Shown: positions 50,954 to 60,938 of the stretch, piece by piece | How the letters are laid out: the number at the start of each line of letters is the position of its first letter | Numbering within the stretch: the first letter of the stretch is position 1 | Assembly: GCA_026392415.1 (NCBI GenBank) | Contig: JAPLCC010000049.1 | Span: forward strand, 1-64,000 | From: Propionibacteriales bacterium | GTDB taxonomy: Bacteria; Actinomycetota; Actinomycetes; Propionibacteriales; Nocardioidaceae | Direction of reading: 5' to 3' | DNA length: 64,000 nt | Notes under the pieces: generated by a model | Database searches by the model: none | Told to the model about the DNA's origin: nothing | Seen by the model: only the letters and a program-made list of their open reading frames with translations | Translations under genes and position numbers: made by a program

Positions 50954-52462
50954 ATGAGCGTGCGCCGGGTGATGGGCACCGAGATCGAATACGGGATCTC
51001 GGTGCTGGGACAGCCGACGGCCAACCCGATGGTGGCGTCGTCGCAGGTTGTGAACGCCTATGCGTCAGCGACGTTGCGGGCGCGCCGTGCGCGGTGGGAC
51101 TTCGAGGAGGAGTCCCCGCTGCGCGACGCCCGCGGGTTCGACATGTCGCGCCAGATCGCGGACCCGAGCCAGCTGACCGACGAGGACCTCGGTCTGGCCA
51201 ACGTGATCCTGACCAACGGCGCCCGGTTGTACGTCGACCACGCCCACCCGGAGTTCTCCACGCCCGAGGTGATCACCCCGCTCGACATCGTGCGCTGGGA
51301 CAAGGCGGGGGAGCAGGTCATGCTGGATGCCGCGCGCCTCGCGCAGCAGTTGCCCGGCAACCCGATGATCACGCTCTACAAGAACAACACCGACAACAAG
51401 GGAGCGTCGTACGGCGCTCACGAGAACTACCTGATGCGTCGGTCGACACCGTTCGCCGACATCGTCCGGCACCTGACCCCGTTCTTCGTCAGCCGTCAGG
51501 TGTTCTGCGGCGCCGGCCGGGTCGGCAAGGGCCAGGACGGTCGGGGCACGGGCTTCCAGATCAGCCAGCGCGCCGACTTCTTCGAGGTGGAGGTCGGCCT
51601 CGAGACGACCTTGAAGCGTCCCATCATCAACACGCGCGACGAGCCGCACGCCGATCCGGACAAGTACCGCCGGCTCCACGTGATCATCGGCGACGCGAAC
51701 CTGTCGGAGATCGCCACCTACCTCAAGGTCGGCACGACGTCGCTGGTCCTGGCGATGATCGAGGACCGTTTCATCAGCCGCGACCTCACCGTCCAGGGTC
51801 CGGTCGCCGCGCTGCGCGCCGTCTCGCACGACCCCGGTCTCGCGCAGCAGGTCACGCTGACCGACGGTCGCACCCTGACGGGCATCCAGCTGCAGCTCGA
51901 GTACCTCGACCTCGCGAAGAAGTACGTCGAGGACCGCTACGGCTCCGACGCGGACGCCCAGACGATCGACGTGCTGGCTCGCTGGGAAGACGTGCTGACC
52001 CGCCTAGAGACCGACCCGATGTCGCTGTCGGACCAGCTCGACTGGGTCGCCAAGCTGAAGCTGATCGAGCAGTACCGCTCCCGCGACGGTCTCGACTGGG
52101 ACGATGCCAAGCTCCAGTTGATCGACATCCAGTACTCCGACATCCGGCCGGACAAGGGGCTCTACCACCGTCTCGTGAAGAGCGGTCGCATCCAGCGGCT
52201 CCTCTCCGACGCCGAGGTCGACTCCGCGATGACGAACCCGCCCGAGGAGACGCGTGCCTATTTCCGCGGCCGCTGCCTGGAGAAGTACGCGTCCGACATC
52301 GCGGCGGCGTCGTGGGACTCGGTCATCTTCGACCTGCCCGGGCGCGAGTCGCTCCAGCGGGTTCCGACCATCGATCCGCTGCGCGGGAGCAAGGCCCACG
52401 TCGGCGAACTGATCGACAAGTGTGAAACAGCAGAGGCATTGGTCCGCGCACTCAGCCGGTGA
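50954..52462 (+). CDS. dop: Pup deamidase/depupylase
   Basis: [23 protein letters not shown]...[20 protein letters not shown]. Confidence 0.95.
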   Translation: MSVRRVMGTEIEYGISVLGQPTANPMVASSQVVNAYASATLRARRARWDFEEESPLRDARGFDMSRQIADPSQLTDEDLGLANVILTNGARLYVDHAHPEFSTPEVITPLDIVRWDKAGEQVMLDAARLAQQLPGNPMITLYKNNTDNKGASYGAHENYLMRRSTPFADIVRHLTPFFVSRQVFCGAGRVGKGQDGRGTGFQISQRADFFEVEVGLETTLKRPIINTRDEPHADPDKYRRLHVIIGDANLSEIATYLKVGTTSLVLAMIEDRFISRDLTVQGPVAALRAVSHDPGLAQQVTLTDGRTLTGIQLQLEYLDLAKKYVEDRYGSDADAQTIDVLARWEDVLTRLETDPMSLSDQLDWVAKLKLIEQYRSRDGLDWDDAKLQLIDIQYSDIRPDKGLYHRLVKSGRIQRLLSDAEVDSAMTNPPEETRAYFRGRCLEKYASDIAAASWDSVIFDLPGRESLQRVPTIDPLRGSKAHVGELIDKCETAEALVRALSR

Positions 52463-52467
52463 GTGGC

Positions 52468-52473
52468 TAGGGT
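52468..52473 (+). promoter_or_regulatory. Predicted -10 TAGGGT, leaderless pup transcript
   Basis: TAGGGT-6nt-ATG. Confidence 0.6.
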
Positions 52474-52479
52474 TGCGGT

Positions 52480-52677
52480 ATGGCCCAGGAGCAGAAGCAA
52501 CCGCGCAAGTCGGATGACGCCCAGGAGGCGACCGAGGTCGCCACCGAGTCCGATGTTGCCGAGCGCAAGGACGCGATGGATGACGACGTCGACGCGATCC
52601 TCGACGAGATCGACGAGGTCCTCGAGTCCAACGCCGAGGACTTCGTGAAGTCGTTCATCCAGAAGGGCGGGGAGTAG
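52480..52677 (+). CDS. pup: Prokaryotic ubiquitin-like protein Pup (C-terminal GGE)
   Basis: 65 aa; [30 protein letters not shown]. Confidence 0.97.
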   Translation: MAQEQKQPRKSDDAQEATEVATESDVAERKDAMDDDVDAILDEIDEVLESNAEDFVKSFIQKGGE

Positions 52678-52684
52678 CCCACAC

Positions 52685-53560
52685 ATGACTGGTGACGCAC
52701 GGATCCCGGCCGCCTTCCTGCGCCCCGGGACCTCCTCCTTCAGCGACTTCATCGGCGTCAACGCGCCCGATCTGCTGCCTGCCCGTCGATCGCTCCCGGC
52801 CGGCACCGCCGCGGACCTCGCCCCGCACGGCACCACCATCGTCGCGGCGACCTTCCCCGGTGGCGTGGTGATGGCCGGTGACCGTCGCGCCACGATGGGC
52901 AACGTCATCGCCCAGCGCGACATCCAGAAGGTCTTCCCGGCCGATGAGTACTCGGTCGTGGGCATTGCCGGCACGGCCGGCCTCGCCGTCGAGATGGTCC
53001 GGCTCTTCCAGGTCGAGCTCGAGCACTACGAGAAGATCGAGGGCAGCGTGCTGTCCCTCGACGGCAAGGCCAACCGGCTCTCGGCCCTGATCCGGGCCAA
53101 CCTGGGCATGGCGATGCAGGGCCTGGCCGTGGTCCCGATGTTCGCCGGTTTCGACCTGCACAGCGGGGTCGGCCGGATCTTCGGCTACGACGTCACTGGC
53201 GGCCGGCACGAGGAGGCCGCGTTCTTCACGGTGGGCTCCGGCTCGCTGTTCGCCCGGGGTGCCCTCAAGAAGCTCTACCGTGAGGACCTCAGCCAGGACG
53301 ACACCGTCCGGGTCTGCCTGCAGGCGCTGTACGACGCGGCCGACGACGACTCCGCGACGGGCGGGCCCGACATGGCGCGCCGGATCTTCCCGATCGTCTG
53401 GGTGGTGACCGCAGAGGGCGGCGTCGAGCTGAGCCAGGAGCAGATCGGCGCGCTCGCCGACGAGGTCGTGGCCGCCCGCCAACTGCGACCCGACGGCCCG
53501 GTGGCGCCGCTTCCCGGCGGCGACAGTGCCGGCGACAACGGACAGGAGGCCCCGGCATGA
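52685..53560 (+). CDS. prcB: 20S proteasome subunit beta
   Basis: Propeptide then [26 protein letters not shown]. Confidence 0.96.
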   Translation: MTGDARIPAAFLRPGTSSFSDFIGVNAPDLLPARRSLPAGTAADLAPHGTTIVAATFPGGVVMAGDRRATMGNVIAQRDIQKVFPADEYSVVGIAGTAGLAVEMVRLFQVELEHYEKIEGSVLSLDGKANRLSALIRANLGMAMQGLAVVPMFAGFDLHSGVGRIFGYDVTGGRHEEAAFFTVGSGSLFARGALKKLYREDLSQDDTVRVCLQALYDAADDDSATGGPDMARRIFPIVWVVTAEGGVELSQEQIGALADEVVAARQLRPDGPVAPLPGGDSAGDNGQEAPA

Positions 53561-54360
53561 GCACCCCGTTCTACGTCTCGCCCGAGCAGCTGATGAAGGA
53601 CCGCGCCGATTTCGCCCGCAAGGGCATCGCCCGCGGTCGCTCGCTGACCGCCGTGCAGTACGCCGACGGCGTCCTCCTGGTGACCGAGAACCCCTCGCAG
53701 GCCCTGCACAAGGTCTCCGAGCTCTACGACCGGCTCGCGTTCGCCGCGGTCGGCCGCTACAACGAGTTCGAGAACCTCCGCATCGCCGGCGTCCGGCTCG
53801 CCGACATGCGCGGCTATGCCTACGACCGCCGCGACGTCACCGGCCGCGGTCTGGCCAACGCCTATGCCCAGACGCTGGGCACGATCTTCTCCTCGGGCGG
53901 CGAGAAGCCCTACGAGGTCGAGATCTTCGTCGCCGAGGTGGGTGCCACCGCGGCCGACGACCAGATCTACCGCCTGACCTACGAGGGTCGGGTGGCCGAC
54001 GAGCACGGCTTCGCGGTGATGGGCGGCGACGCGGACACCGTGTCGGCGTACCTCAAGGAGCACTACACCGACGGCGCGAGCCTCGATGCCGCGCTGGCCG
54101 TCGCCGTGGCCGCACTCGGTCACAGCAGCGACGAGCGCGGGCAGGTGCAGGACCGGGTGATCCCGGTCGAGGACCTGGAGGTCGCAGTCCTGGACCGCAC
54201 CCGCACCCAGCCGCGCAAGTTCCGCCGGATCCTTCCCGCGAAACTCGCCGAACTCCTGGGGGACCGGGGCCCGGCCGAGGCAGCCCCGGAAGCACACTCC
54301 TCAGAGACTCCGACCAACGGCGGCCCCGAAGAGCCACCGGTGGCGCCTCCGCTCGCGTAG
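53557..54360 (+). CDS. prcA: 20S proteasome subunit alpha
   Basis: [46 protein letters not shown]. Confidence 0.96.
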   Translation: MSTPFYVSPEQLMKDRADFARKGIARGRSLTAVQYADGVLLVTENPSQALHKVSELYDRLAFAAVGRYNEFENLRIAGVRLADMRGYAYDRRDVTGRGLANAYAQTLGTIFSSGGEKPYEVEIFVAEVGATAADDQIYRLTYEGRVADEHGFAVMGGDADTVSAYLKEHYTDGASLDAALAVAVAALGHSSDERGQVQDRVIPVEDLEVAVLDRTRTQPRKFRRILPAKLAELLGDRGPAEAAPEAHSSETPTNGGPEEPPVAPPLA

Positions 54361-54363
54361 GGT
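54358..54363 (+). promoter_or_regulatory. Predicted -10 TAGGGT for pafA, containing the prcA stop codon
   Basis: TAGGGT-6nt-ATG; TAG 54358-54360 is the prcA stop. Confidence 0.6.
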
Positions 54364-54369
54364 TCCATC

Positions 54370-55731
54370 ATGGACCGCCGAATCTTCGGTATCGAGAACG
54401 AGTACGGCGTCACCTGCACGTTCCGCGGTCAACGCCGGCTGAGCCCCGACGAGGTGGCGCGCTACCTGTTCCGCAAGGTGGTGAGCTGGGGGCGTTCGAG
54501 CAACGTCTTCCTCCGCAACGGCGCCCGGCTCTACCTCGACGTGGGCAGCCACCCCGAGTACGCCACGCCCGAGTGCGACGACATCGCCGAGCTCGTGACG
54601 CACGACAAGGCGGGGGAGCGGGTCCTCGAGGGCCTGCTGCTCGATGCGGAGCAGCGCCTGCACGACGAGGGCATCGCCGGCGAGATCTACCTCTTCAAGA
54701 ACAACACCGACTCCGCGGGCAACTCCTATGGCTGCCACGAGAATTACCTCGTGAGCCGGGCCGGGGAGTTCAGCAAGCTGGCCGACGTGCTGATCCCGTT
54801 CCTGGTGACCCGGCAGATCATTGTCGGCGCCGGGAAGATCACCCAGACGCCGCGCGGTACGTCGTACTCCGTCAGTCAGCGGGCCGAGCACATCTGGGAG
54901 GGCGTCTCGAGCGCGACCACCCGCAGCCGCCCGATCATCAACACGCGCGACGAGCCGCACGCCGACGCGGAGAAGTACCGCCGTCTCCACGTCATCGTCG
55001 GTGACTCCAACATGAGCGAGACGACCACGATGCTCAAGGTCGCCTCCTGCGACCTGGTGCTGCGGATGATCGAGGAGGGCGTCGTCATGCGCGACCTCAC
55101 GATGGAGAACCAGATCCGGGCCATCCGGGAGATCTCCCACGACGTCACGGGCCGGCGCAAGATCCGGCTCGCGAACGGCCGGGAAGCGAGTGCGCTCGAC
55201 ATCCAGGGCGAGTACCTCGCCAAGGCTCGCGACTTCGTGGACCGCCGGGGGATCAGCACCCCGATCATCGAACGGTCCCTCGACCTGTGGGAGCGCGGCC
55301 TGAAGGCCGTCGAGTCCGACGACCTGGGCCTGGTCGACCGCGAGATCGACTGGGTCATCAAGTGGAAGGTGATCGAGCGTTACCGCGCCAAGCACGGTCT
55401 GCCGCTCAGCCACCCCCGGGTCGCCCAGCTCGACCTCGCCTACCACGACATCCACCGAGGTCGCGGCCTCTACTACCTGCTGGAGAAGCGCGGAGCGGTG
55501 GCCCGGGTCAGCACCGACCTCAAGATCTTCGAAGCGAAGTCCGTGCCGCCGCAGAACACCCGTGCCCGCCTCCGGGGCGAGTTCATCCGCCGCGCCCAGG
55601 AGCGCCGCCGCGACTTCACGGTCGACTGGGTGCACCTCAAGCTCAACGACCAGGCGCAACGCACCGTCCTGTGCAAGGACCCGTTCCGGGCCTACGACGA
55701 GCGCGTGCAGCGGTTGATCGACGGCATGTAG
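54370..55731 (+). CDS. pafA: Pup-protein ligase
   Basis: [67 protein letters not shown]. Confidence 0.96.
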   Translation: MDRRIFGIENEYGVTCTFRGQRRLSPDEVARYLFRKVVSWGRSSNVFLRNGARLYLDVGSHPEYATPECDDIAELVTHDKAGERVLEGLLLDAEQRLHDEGIAGEIYLFKNNTDSAGNSYGCHENYLVSRAGEFSKLADVLIPFLVTRQIIVGAGKITQTPRGTSYSVSQRAEHIWEGVSSATTRSRPIINTRDEPHADAEKYRRLHVIVGDSNMSETTTMLKVASCDLVLRMIEEGVVMRDLTMENQIRAIREISHDVTGRRKIRLANGREASALDIQGEYLAKARDFVDRRGISTPIIERSLDLWERGLKAVESDDLGLVDREIDWVIKWKVIERYRAKHGLPLSHPRVAQLDLAYHDIHRGRGLYYLLEKRGAVARVSTDLKIFEAKSVPPQNTRARLRGEFIRRAQERRRDFTVDWVHLKLNDQAQRTVLCKDPFRAYDERVQRLIDGM

Positions 55732-55764
55732 GGACTACTCAGGCCGACTGGGTATGGTTTGCGC

Positions 55765-56886
55765 GTGCTCGACCGCCTGCGACGACGTCCCGCTGCCCTG
55801 CTGCTGACCGCCCTGCTCCCGGCGAGCCTCGCGCTCGCCGCCTGCGGGGACGGTGACGAACAACTGAAGGGCTTCGACGCCGTCTCGATCAGCGGAGCGG
55901 TCGGCTCCACGCCGAAGCTCGACTGGAAGGGCAAGCTCGCGGCCGGCAAGCGCCAGGTCAAGGTGGTCACCGAGGGCGACGGGCCCGAGATCGCCAAGGG
56001 CGACGTGGTGCAGGTCGACTTCACGATGGCCAACGGGTACACGCACAAGGTCACCTACGACGCCTACGACAAGTACTCCCTCAGCACGTTGGTCAAGGTC
56101 GGCACCGAGCTCGTCCCGTCGAGCTTCTCGGACCTGCTCGCCGCCGGCATCGACGACGAGATCAAGGCCGGCCAGAAGATCGGCACCCGGATCGCCGTCA
56201 CGATGAGCAGCGAGGACCTGATCGCCGACTACCTCGGCAACGCCCAGGCCGCCCAGCTCATTGCCTCCAAGGACATCGGCAACGAGGACGGCCTGCTCTT
56301 CGTCGCCGACCTGACTGCTGTGGCCGGTCCGAGCGGCACCGAGGAGAAGGCGCCCGCCTGGGCGCCGAAGATCGTCGAGGAGGACGGCGTGCCGTCCAGC
56401 TTCGACTTCAAGGGCGCCCCCGCCCCCTCGGGCAAGCTCGAGGTCGCTGCGATCATCCTGGGCGACGGACCCAAGGTGAAGAGCGGCCAGAACATCCTGG
56501 CCAGCTACCTCGGCCAGCTCCCGAAGGAGAAGACGCCGTTCGACGAGAGCTACGCCGACGGTCGAGCTCTCGCCGCCGTCGTCGGCGGCGCTGATGCATC
56601 GGTCGTCAAGGGCTGGTCGAAGGGCCTCGTCGGACTGCCGGTCGGCAGTCGGGTACTCCTGCAGATCCCGCCGAGCCTCGGCTACGGCAAGGAGGCGCAG
56701 AAGGACCAGGCCGGCAAGGTGACCATCCCGGCCAACTCGACGCTCTACTTCATCGTCGACATCCTCGACGTGGCCGACCCCGAGCCCGCGCCCGAGCCCG
56801 CCGAGCCGGCATCGCCGACCGACGCTGCCACCGGCACCCCGTCCGGGACGCCTTCCACAGAGCCGTCCGAAGGGGCGTCGGAGTAG
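55765..56886 (+). CDS. FKBP-type peptidyl-prolyl isomerase lipoprotein
   Basis: Lipobox LALAAC; SRVLLQIPPSLGYGKEAQ...STLYFIVDILDV. Confidence 0.88.
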   Translation: MLDRLRRRPAALLLTALLPASLALAACGDGDEQLKGFDAVSISGAVGSTPKLDWKGKLAAGKRQVKVVTEGDGPEIAKGDVVQVDFTMANGYTHKVTYDAYDKYSLSTLVKVGTELVPSSFSDLLAAGIDDEIKAGQKIGTRIAVTMSSEDLIADYLGNAQAAQLIASKDIGNEDGLLFVADLTAVAGPSGTEEKAPAWAPKIVEEDGVPSSFDFKGAPAPSGKLEVAAIILGDGPKVKSGQNILASYLGQLPKEKTPFDESYADGRALAAVVGGADASVVKGWSKGLVGLPVGSRVLLQIPPSLGYGKEAQKDQAGKVTIPANSTLYFIVDILDVADPEPAPEPAEPASPTDAATGTPSGTPSTEPSEGASE

Positions 56887-56910
56887 CCCACACCGGGCAG
56901 AATCGATCCC

Positions 56911-57873
56911 ATGCCGGCTCCGAAGAGCGAGCGCCTGCTCAACCTGCTGATCATGCTCCTGGTCCAGCGGCGCCCGATCGCCAAGGACCGGATCCGCGAG
57001 TTGCTGTACCCCGACTCGCGGCCGGACGCCTTTGAGAAGATGTTCGAGCGCGACAAGGACGAGCTCCGCAGCCTCGGCGTTCCGGTCGAGGTCGCTTCGA
57101 TCGACCCGCTGTTCGAGGACGAGATCGGCTACCGGATCCCGCCCGAGGCGTTCGCGCTGCCCGACATCGAGCTGACGTCGGAGGAGGCCGCGGTCGTCGG
57201 CATCGCCTCCCGGGTGTGGCAGCACGCCACGATGGCCCAGGCCACCACGGACGCCGTACGCAAGCTCACCGCGGCCGGGATCGACGTCGACCTCGACGCC
57301 CTCGAGATCGCGCAGCCGCTGCTCACCGCCGACGAGCCGGCCTTCGAGACCTGCTGGGTCGCGGTCTGCGAACGGACCGCCATCGAGTTCGACTACAAGC
57401 GCCCCGGCGCCGACAGTGCGCTCACCCGGCACGTCGAGCCCTGGGGTGTCGTGCGCTACTCCGGGCGCTGGTACGTCGTCGGCCACGACGCCGACCGAGG
57501 CGCCGAGCGCGTCTTCCGCCTCTCTCGCGTCCAGGGCGTCGTCCGCACCGTCGGCCAGCCCGGCGCGTACGACGTCCCGCCGGACACCGACGTACGCGAG
57601 ATCGCGCGGAGGCTGGCCCCGCCGAGTGGCACCGAACGCGCCGTGCTCCTGGTCCGGCACGGCACCGGACACGTGTTCCGGCGCTCTGCCGACCGCATCG
57701 AGACCGGTGTGCTGGGACCCGATCACCTGAGCGCCTGGGACCGCGTCGAGTTGACCCGCCCGGCCGTGGGTCTCGTTGACGACGTCCTCGCGCAGGGTTC
57801 CGACGTGGTGCTGCTCGAACCGGCAGCGCTTCGCCAGCGCATCATCGCCCGCCTCGAGCAGGTGGCCCGGTGA
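56911..57873 (+). CDS. pafB: WYL-domain transcriptional regulator PafB
   Basis: SERLLNLLIMLLVQRRPIAKDRIRELLYP; WYL-like region; position after pafA. Confidence 0.9.
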   Translation: MPAPKSERLLNLLIMLLVQRRPIAKDRIRELLYPDSRPDAFEKMFERDKDELRSLGVPVEVASIDPLFEDEIGYRIPPEAFALPDIELTSEEAAVVGIASRVWQHATMAQATTDAVRKLTAAGIDVDLDALEIAQPLLTADEPAFETCWVAVCERTAIEFDYKRPGADSALTRHVEPWGVVRYSGRWYVVGHDADRGAERVFRLSRVQGVVRTVGQPGAYDVPPDTDVREIARRLAPPSGTERAVLLVRHGTGHVFRRSADRIETGVLGPDHLSAWDRVELTRPAVGLVDDVLAQGSDVVLLEPAALRQRIIARLEQVAR

Positions 57874-58892
57874 GCACGACCCGCGCCGCGAGCGGAGCCG
57901 GAGCCCGCGATCAGGTGGCCCGCCTGCTGACCCTGGTGCCCTTCCTGCACCACCGTGACGGCGTACGGCTGGAGGAGGCGGCCTCGCTCCTCGGCACGTC
58001 CTCCGAACAGGTCCTGCGTGACCTCAAGGTGCTCTTCATGTGCGGGCTGCCCGGCGGGCTGCCCGGCGACCTGATCGATGTCGACCTGGACGCGATCGAG
58101 ACCGAGGAGGGCAGCCCCGTGACCGAGGGCGTCATCCGGGTGGAGAACGCCGACTACCTGGCGCGTCCGCTGCGGCTCAGCGCAACGGAGGCGTCCGCGG
58201 TGATCGTCGCGCTGCGCATGCTCCGCGACACGTCATCGGGGGACACCCGCACCCTGGTCAAGCAGGTGCTGACCAAACTGGAGAACGCCGCAGCCACGGC
58301 CGGCGCCGCCCACTTCGACGTCACGCCCTCGGACCGGGACGCCGCGCAGGTCGTCCAGGCCGACCTGACCCGCGTGCTCAACGATGCCGTCGCCGCCGGA
58401 CGCCAGGTGCGGCTGGCCTACTTCGTCCCCTCGCGGGGCGAGGAGACCGAACGCGTGGTCGACCCGCGGGGCGTCGTCACCCACGGCGTGTTCGCCTACC
58501 TCGACGCGTGGTGCCACGGCGCCGACGCCGAGCGCCTGTTCCGGCTCGACCGGATCGCGAAGGCCGAGGTGCTCGACAGCTCGATCACCACGACACCCCG
58601 GGCTCCTCGGGACCTCAGCGACGGCCTGTTCGCCGACGCCGACCAGCCCGGCAGCGCGGTGGTCACCCTGCATCTCGCCGCCGAAGCACGATGGGCGACC
58701 GAGTACTACCCGATGCGAGACGTGCGTCCGCAGGCCGACGGATCCGCTGAGGTCGACCTCGTCGTCGTCGACCAGCGCTGGCTGCTCCGGCTGCTGATGC
58801 GCCTGGCGCCGCACGCGCGCGTGATCGCTCCCCAGGAGTTCACCGAGTCTTTCACCGCAACTGCACAGGAGACCCTCAGTCTCTACCGATGA
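57870..58892 (+). CDS. pafC: WYL-domain transcriptional regulator PafC
   Basis: ARLLTLVPFLHHRDGVRLEEAASLLGTSSEQVLRDLKVLFMCGLPGGLPGDLIDVDL. Confidence 0.9.
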   Translation: MSTTRAASGAGARDQVARLLTLVPFLHHRDGVRLEEAASLLGTSSEQVLRDLKVLFMCGLPGGLPGDLIDVDLDAIETEEGSPVTEGVIRVENADYLARPLRLSATEASAVIVALRMLRDTSSGDTRTLVKQVLTKLENAAATAGAAHFDVTPSDRDAAQVVQADLTRVLNDAVAAGRQVRLAYFVPSRGEETERVVDPRGVVTHGVFAYLDAWCHGADAERLFRLDRIAKAEVLDSSITTTPRAPRDLSDGLFADADQPGSAVVTLHLAAEARWATEYYPMRDVRPQADGSAEVDLVVVDQRWLLRLLMRLAPHARVIAPQEFTESFTATAQETLSLYR

Positions 58893-58949
58893 GGGGGGCG
58901 TAGGATGGCCCCTGTCCGCACAGCCTGAGACGTGAGAGTTGGTCCTTCG

Positions 58950-59204
58950 ATGACCCCCCTGATCGGAATGCCCCAGGGAGCCGAGTGGCTCATCATCCTG
59001 GCGATCGTGATTCTGGTGTTCGGTGCGGCCAAGCTCCCTGAACTGGCTCGCGGCACCGGCCAGGCGCTTCGCATCTTCAAGTCCGAGACCAAGGGCCTTC
59101 GCGACGAGGACGAGACGCCCGCCGCCCCCAAGGGTGAGCTGAACGCGGCCGACGAGGTCGCCGAGGGCGAGATCGTCGACGAGCGCCGCGAGAACAACGC
59201 CTGA
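58950..59204 (+). CDS. tatA: Sec-independent translocase TatA
   Basis: GAEWLIILAIVILVFGAAKLPELARGTGQALRIFKSE. Confidence 0.93.
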   Translation: MTPLIGMPQGAEWLIILAIVILVFGAAKLPELARGTGQALRIFKSETKGLRDEDETPAAPKGELNAADEVAEGEIVDERRENNA

Positions 59205-59205
59205 G

Positions 59206-60045
59206 TTGGCCCTGCTCAGCGTTGCAAAGCTGCTGGTCGGCACACCGGTCCATCCGGTCGGCGCCGACGGACGGATGGCCCTGTCGGACCATCTGCGGGA
59301 GTTGCGCGCCCGGCTGTTGAAGGCGGCGTTCGCCGTCGTCGTCGCGTTCGGCATCGCACTCTTCTTCTACGAACCGCTGCTGCACCTCGTTCTCGACCCC
59401 TACCTCGAGGCACAGAAGGCACTCCCGGACGGCGCGACCGAGGCCACGACTTCGGGCGCCGCCGGTGGTTTCCTGTTGTACCTCAAGCTCTGCGGCCTGG
59501 CCGCCCTGGTCGGGTCGAGCCCGGTGTGGCTGTACCAGATCTGGGCGTTCATCCTCCCGGGCCTGCACCGCAACGAGAAGAAGTGGACGGGCATCTTCGC
59601 GGTCATCGCAGCGCCGCTCTTCCTGGCGGGTATCGCGCTGGGTTACTTCACGCTGCCGAAGGGCCTGGAGATCCTGATCGGTCTCAACCCGGACGAGCTC
59701 ACGAACCTCGTCGAGTTCAACGAGTACCTCACCTTCTTCAGCCGCACCCTGCTCGGCTTCGGCATCGCTTTCGAGATCCCCGTCTTCGTCGTGCTCCTCA
59801 ACCTCGCCGGCGTGGTCAAGGGCAAGAGCCTGGGGGCCCACCGCCCGTGGATCATCGTCGGCTCGTTCATCTTCGCCGCCGTGATGACGCCCTCGGGTGA
59901 CCCGTTCACCATGAGCTTCATGGCCGTGCCGATGGTCATCCTGTTCCTGATCTCCGAGGTCATCGCACGGCTCAACGACCGCCGTCGGGCCAAGCGGGCC
60001 ATCAACGCAGGTCTTTCTCCCGACGAGGCGAGCCCGCTGCCCTGA
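59206..60045 (+). CDS. tatC: Sec-independent translocase TatC
   Basis: RMALSDHLRELRARLLKAAFAVVVAFGIALFFYEPL. Confidence 0.95.
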   Translation: MALLSVAKLLVGTPVHPVGADGRMALSDHLRELRARLLKAAFAVVVAFGIALFFYEPLLHLVLDPYLEAQKALPDGATEATTSGAAGGFLLYLKLCGLAALVGSSPVWLYQIWAFILPGLHRNEKKWTGIFAVIAAPLFLAGIALGYFTLPKGLEILIGLNPDELTNLVEFNEYLTFFSRTLLGFGIAFEIPVFVVLLNLAGVVKGKSLGAHRPWIIVGSFIFAAVMTPSGDPFTMSFMAVPMVILFLISEVIARLNDRRRAKRAINAGLSPDEASPLP

Positions 60046-60068
60046 GCGCGGTGCCCTAATCTTCACCT

Positions 60069-60938
60069 GTGCCTCGCGCCGTCGTACTGACCAACCCCAC
60101 GTCGGGGAAGGGCCGGGGTGCGCGGATGCGTGACGAAGCACTGCCCAGGTTCCACGGCGCAGGCTGGCGCACCACGTCGCTGTACGGGCGGGACGCGGAC
60201 GAATCGCTCGACCTGGCCCGCAAGGCCGTCGCGGAGGAGCCCGACGTGCTCGTGCTGTGCGGGGGAGACGGGATGGTCAATCTCGGACTCCAGGCAGCCG
60301 CCGGCACCAGGGTGCCGATCGGCATCCTCCCGGCAGGCACCGGCAACGACATCGCACGCTCCCTCGACCTCCCGTTGCGCGACGGCGCGGCCGCGGCGAC
60401 ACGGATCATCGAGGGGGCTCCGCGAGCCATCGACCTCGCCCGCATCGGCGATCGCTGGTTCGGTGGTGTCCTCGCAGCAGGGTTCGACTCGGTGGCCAAC
60501 GAGCGCGCCAACCGGATGCGCTGGCCCAAGGGCCAGATGCGCTACAACCTGGCCACGCTCGCCGAGCTGCGGGTGTTCGAGCCCCTCCACTACGTGCTCG
60601 AGCTCGACGGCGTGGAGCGGCAGGTCGAAGCGATGCTCGTGGCCGTCGGCAACGGGCCGTCGTACGGCGGCGGGCTGCGGATGACGCACGGTGCCGTTCT
60701 CGACGACGGGCTGCTGGACGTCGTACTGATCAAACCCATGGGGCGTGTCGAGCTGGCGCGCACCTTCCCCAAACTCTTCAACGGGACCCACGTGACCCAT
60801 CCGCAGTACGAACACCACCTCGTGCGCCAGGTGACCATCGCCAGCGCCGGCATCGTCGGGTACGCCGACGGCGAGCGCTTCGGCCCGCTGCCCCTCACGG
60901 TCGAGTGCGTCCCCGGAGCGGTCCAGGTGTGGGCATGA
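60069..60938 (+). CDS. Diacylglycerol kinase family lipid kinase
   Basis: VLTNPTSGKGRG; VLCGGDGMVNLGLQAAAGTRVPIGILPAGTGNDIARSL. Confidence 0.94.
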   Translation: MPRAVVLTNPTSGKGRGARMRDEALPRFHGAGWRTTSLYGRDADESLDLARKAVAEEPDVLVLCGGDGMVNLGLQAAAGTRVPIGILPAGTGNDIARSLDLPLRDGAAAATRIIEGAPRAIDLARIGDRWFGGVLAAGFDSVANERANRMRWPKGQMRYNLATLAELRVFEPLHYVLELDGVERQVEAMLVAVGNGPSYGGGLRMTHGAVLDDGLLDVVLIKPMGRVELARTFPKLFNGTHVTHPQYEHHLVRQVTIASAGIVGYADGERFGPLPLTVECVPGAVQVWA

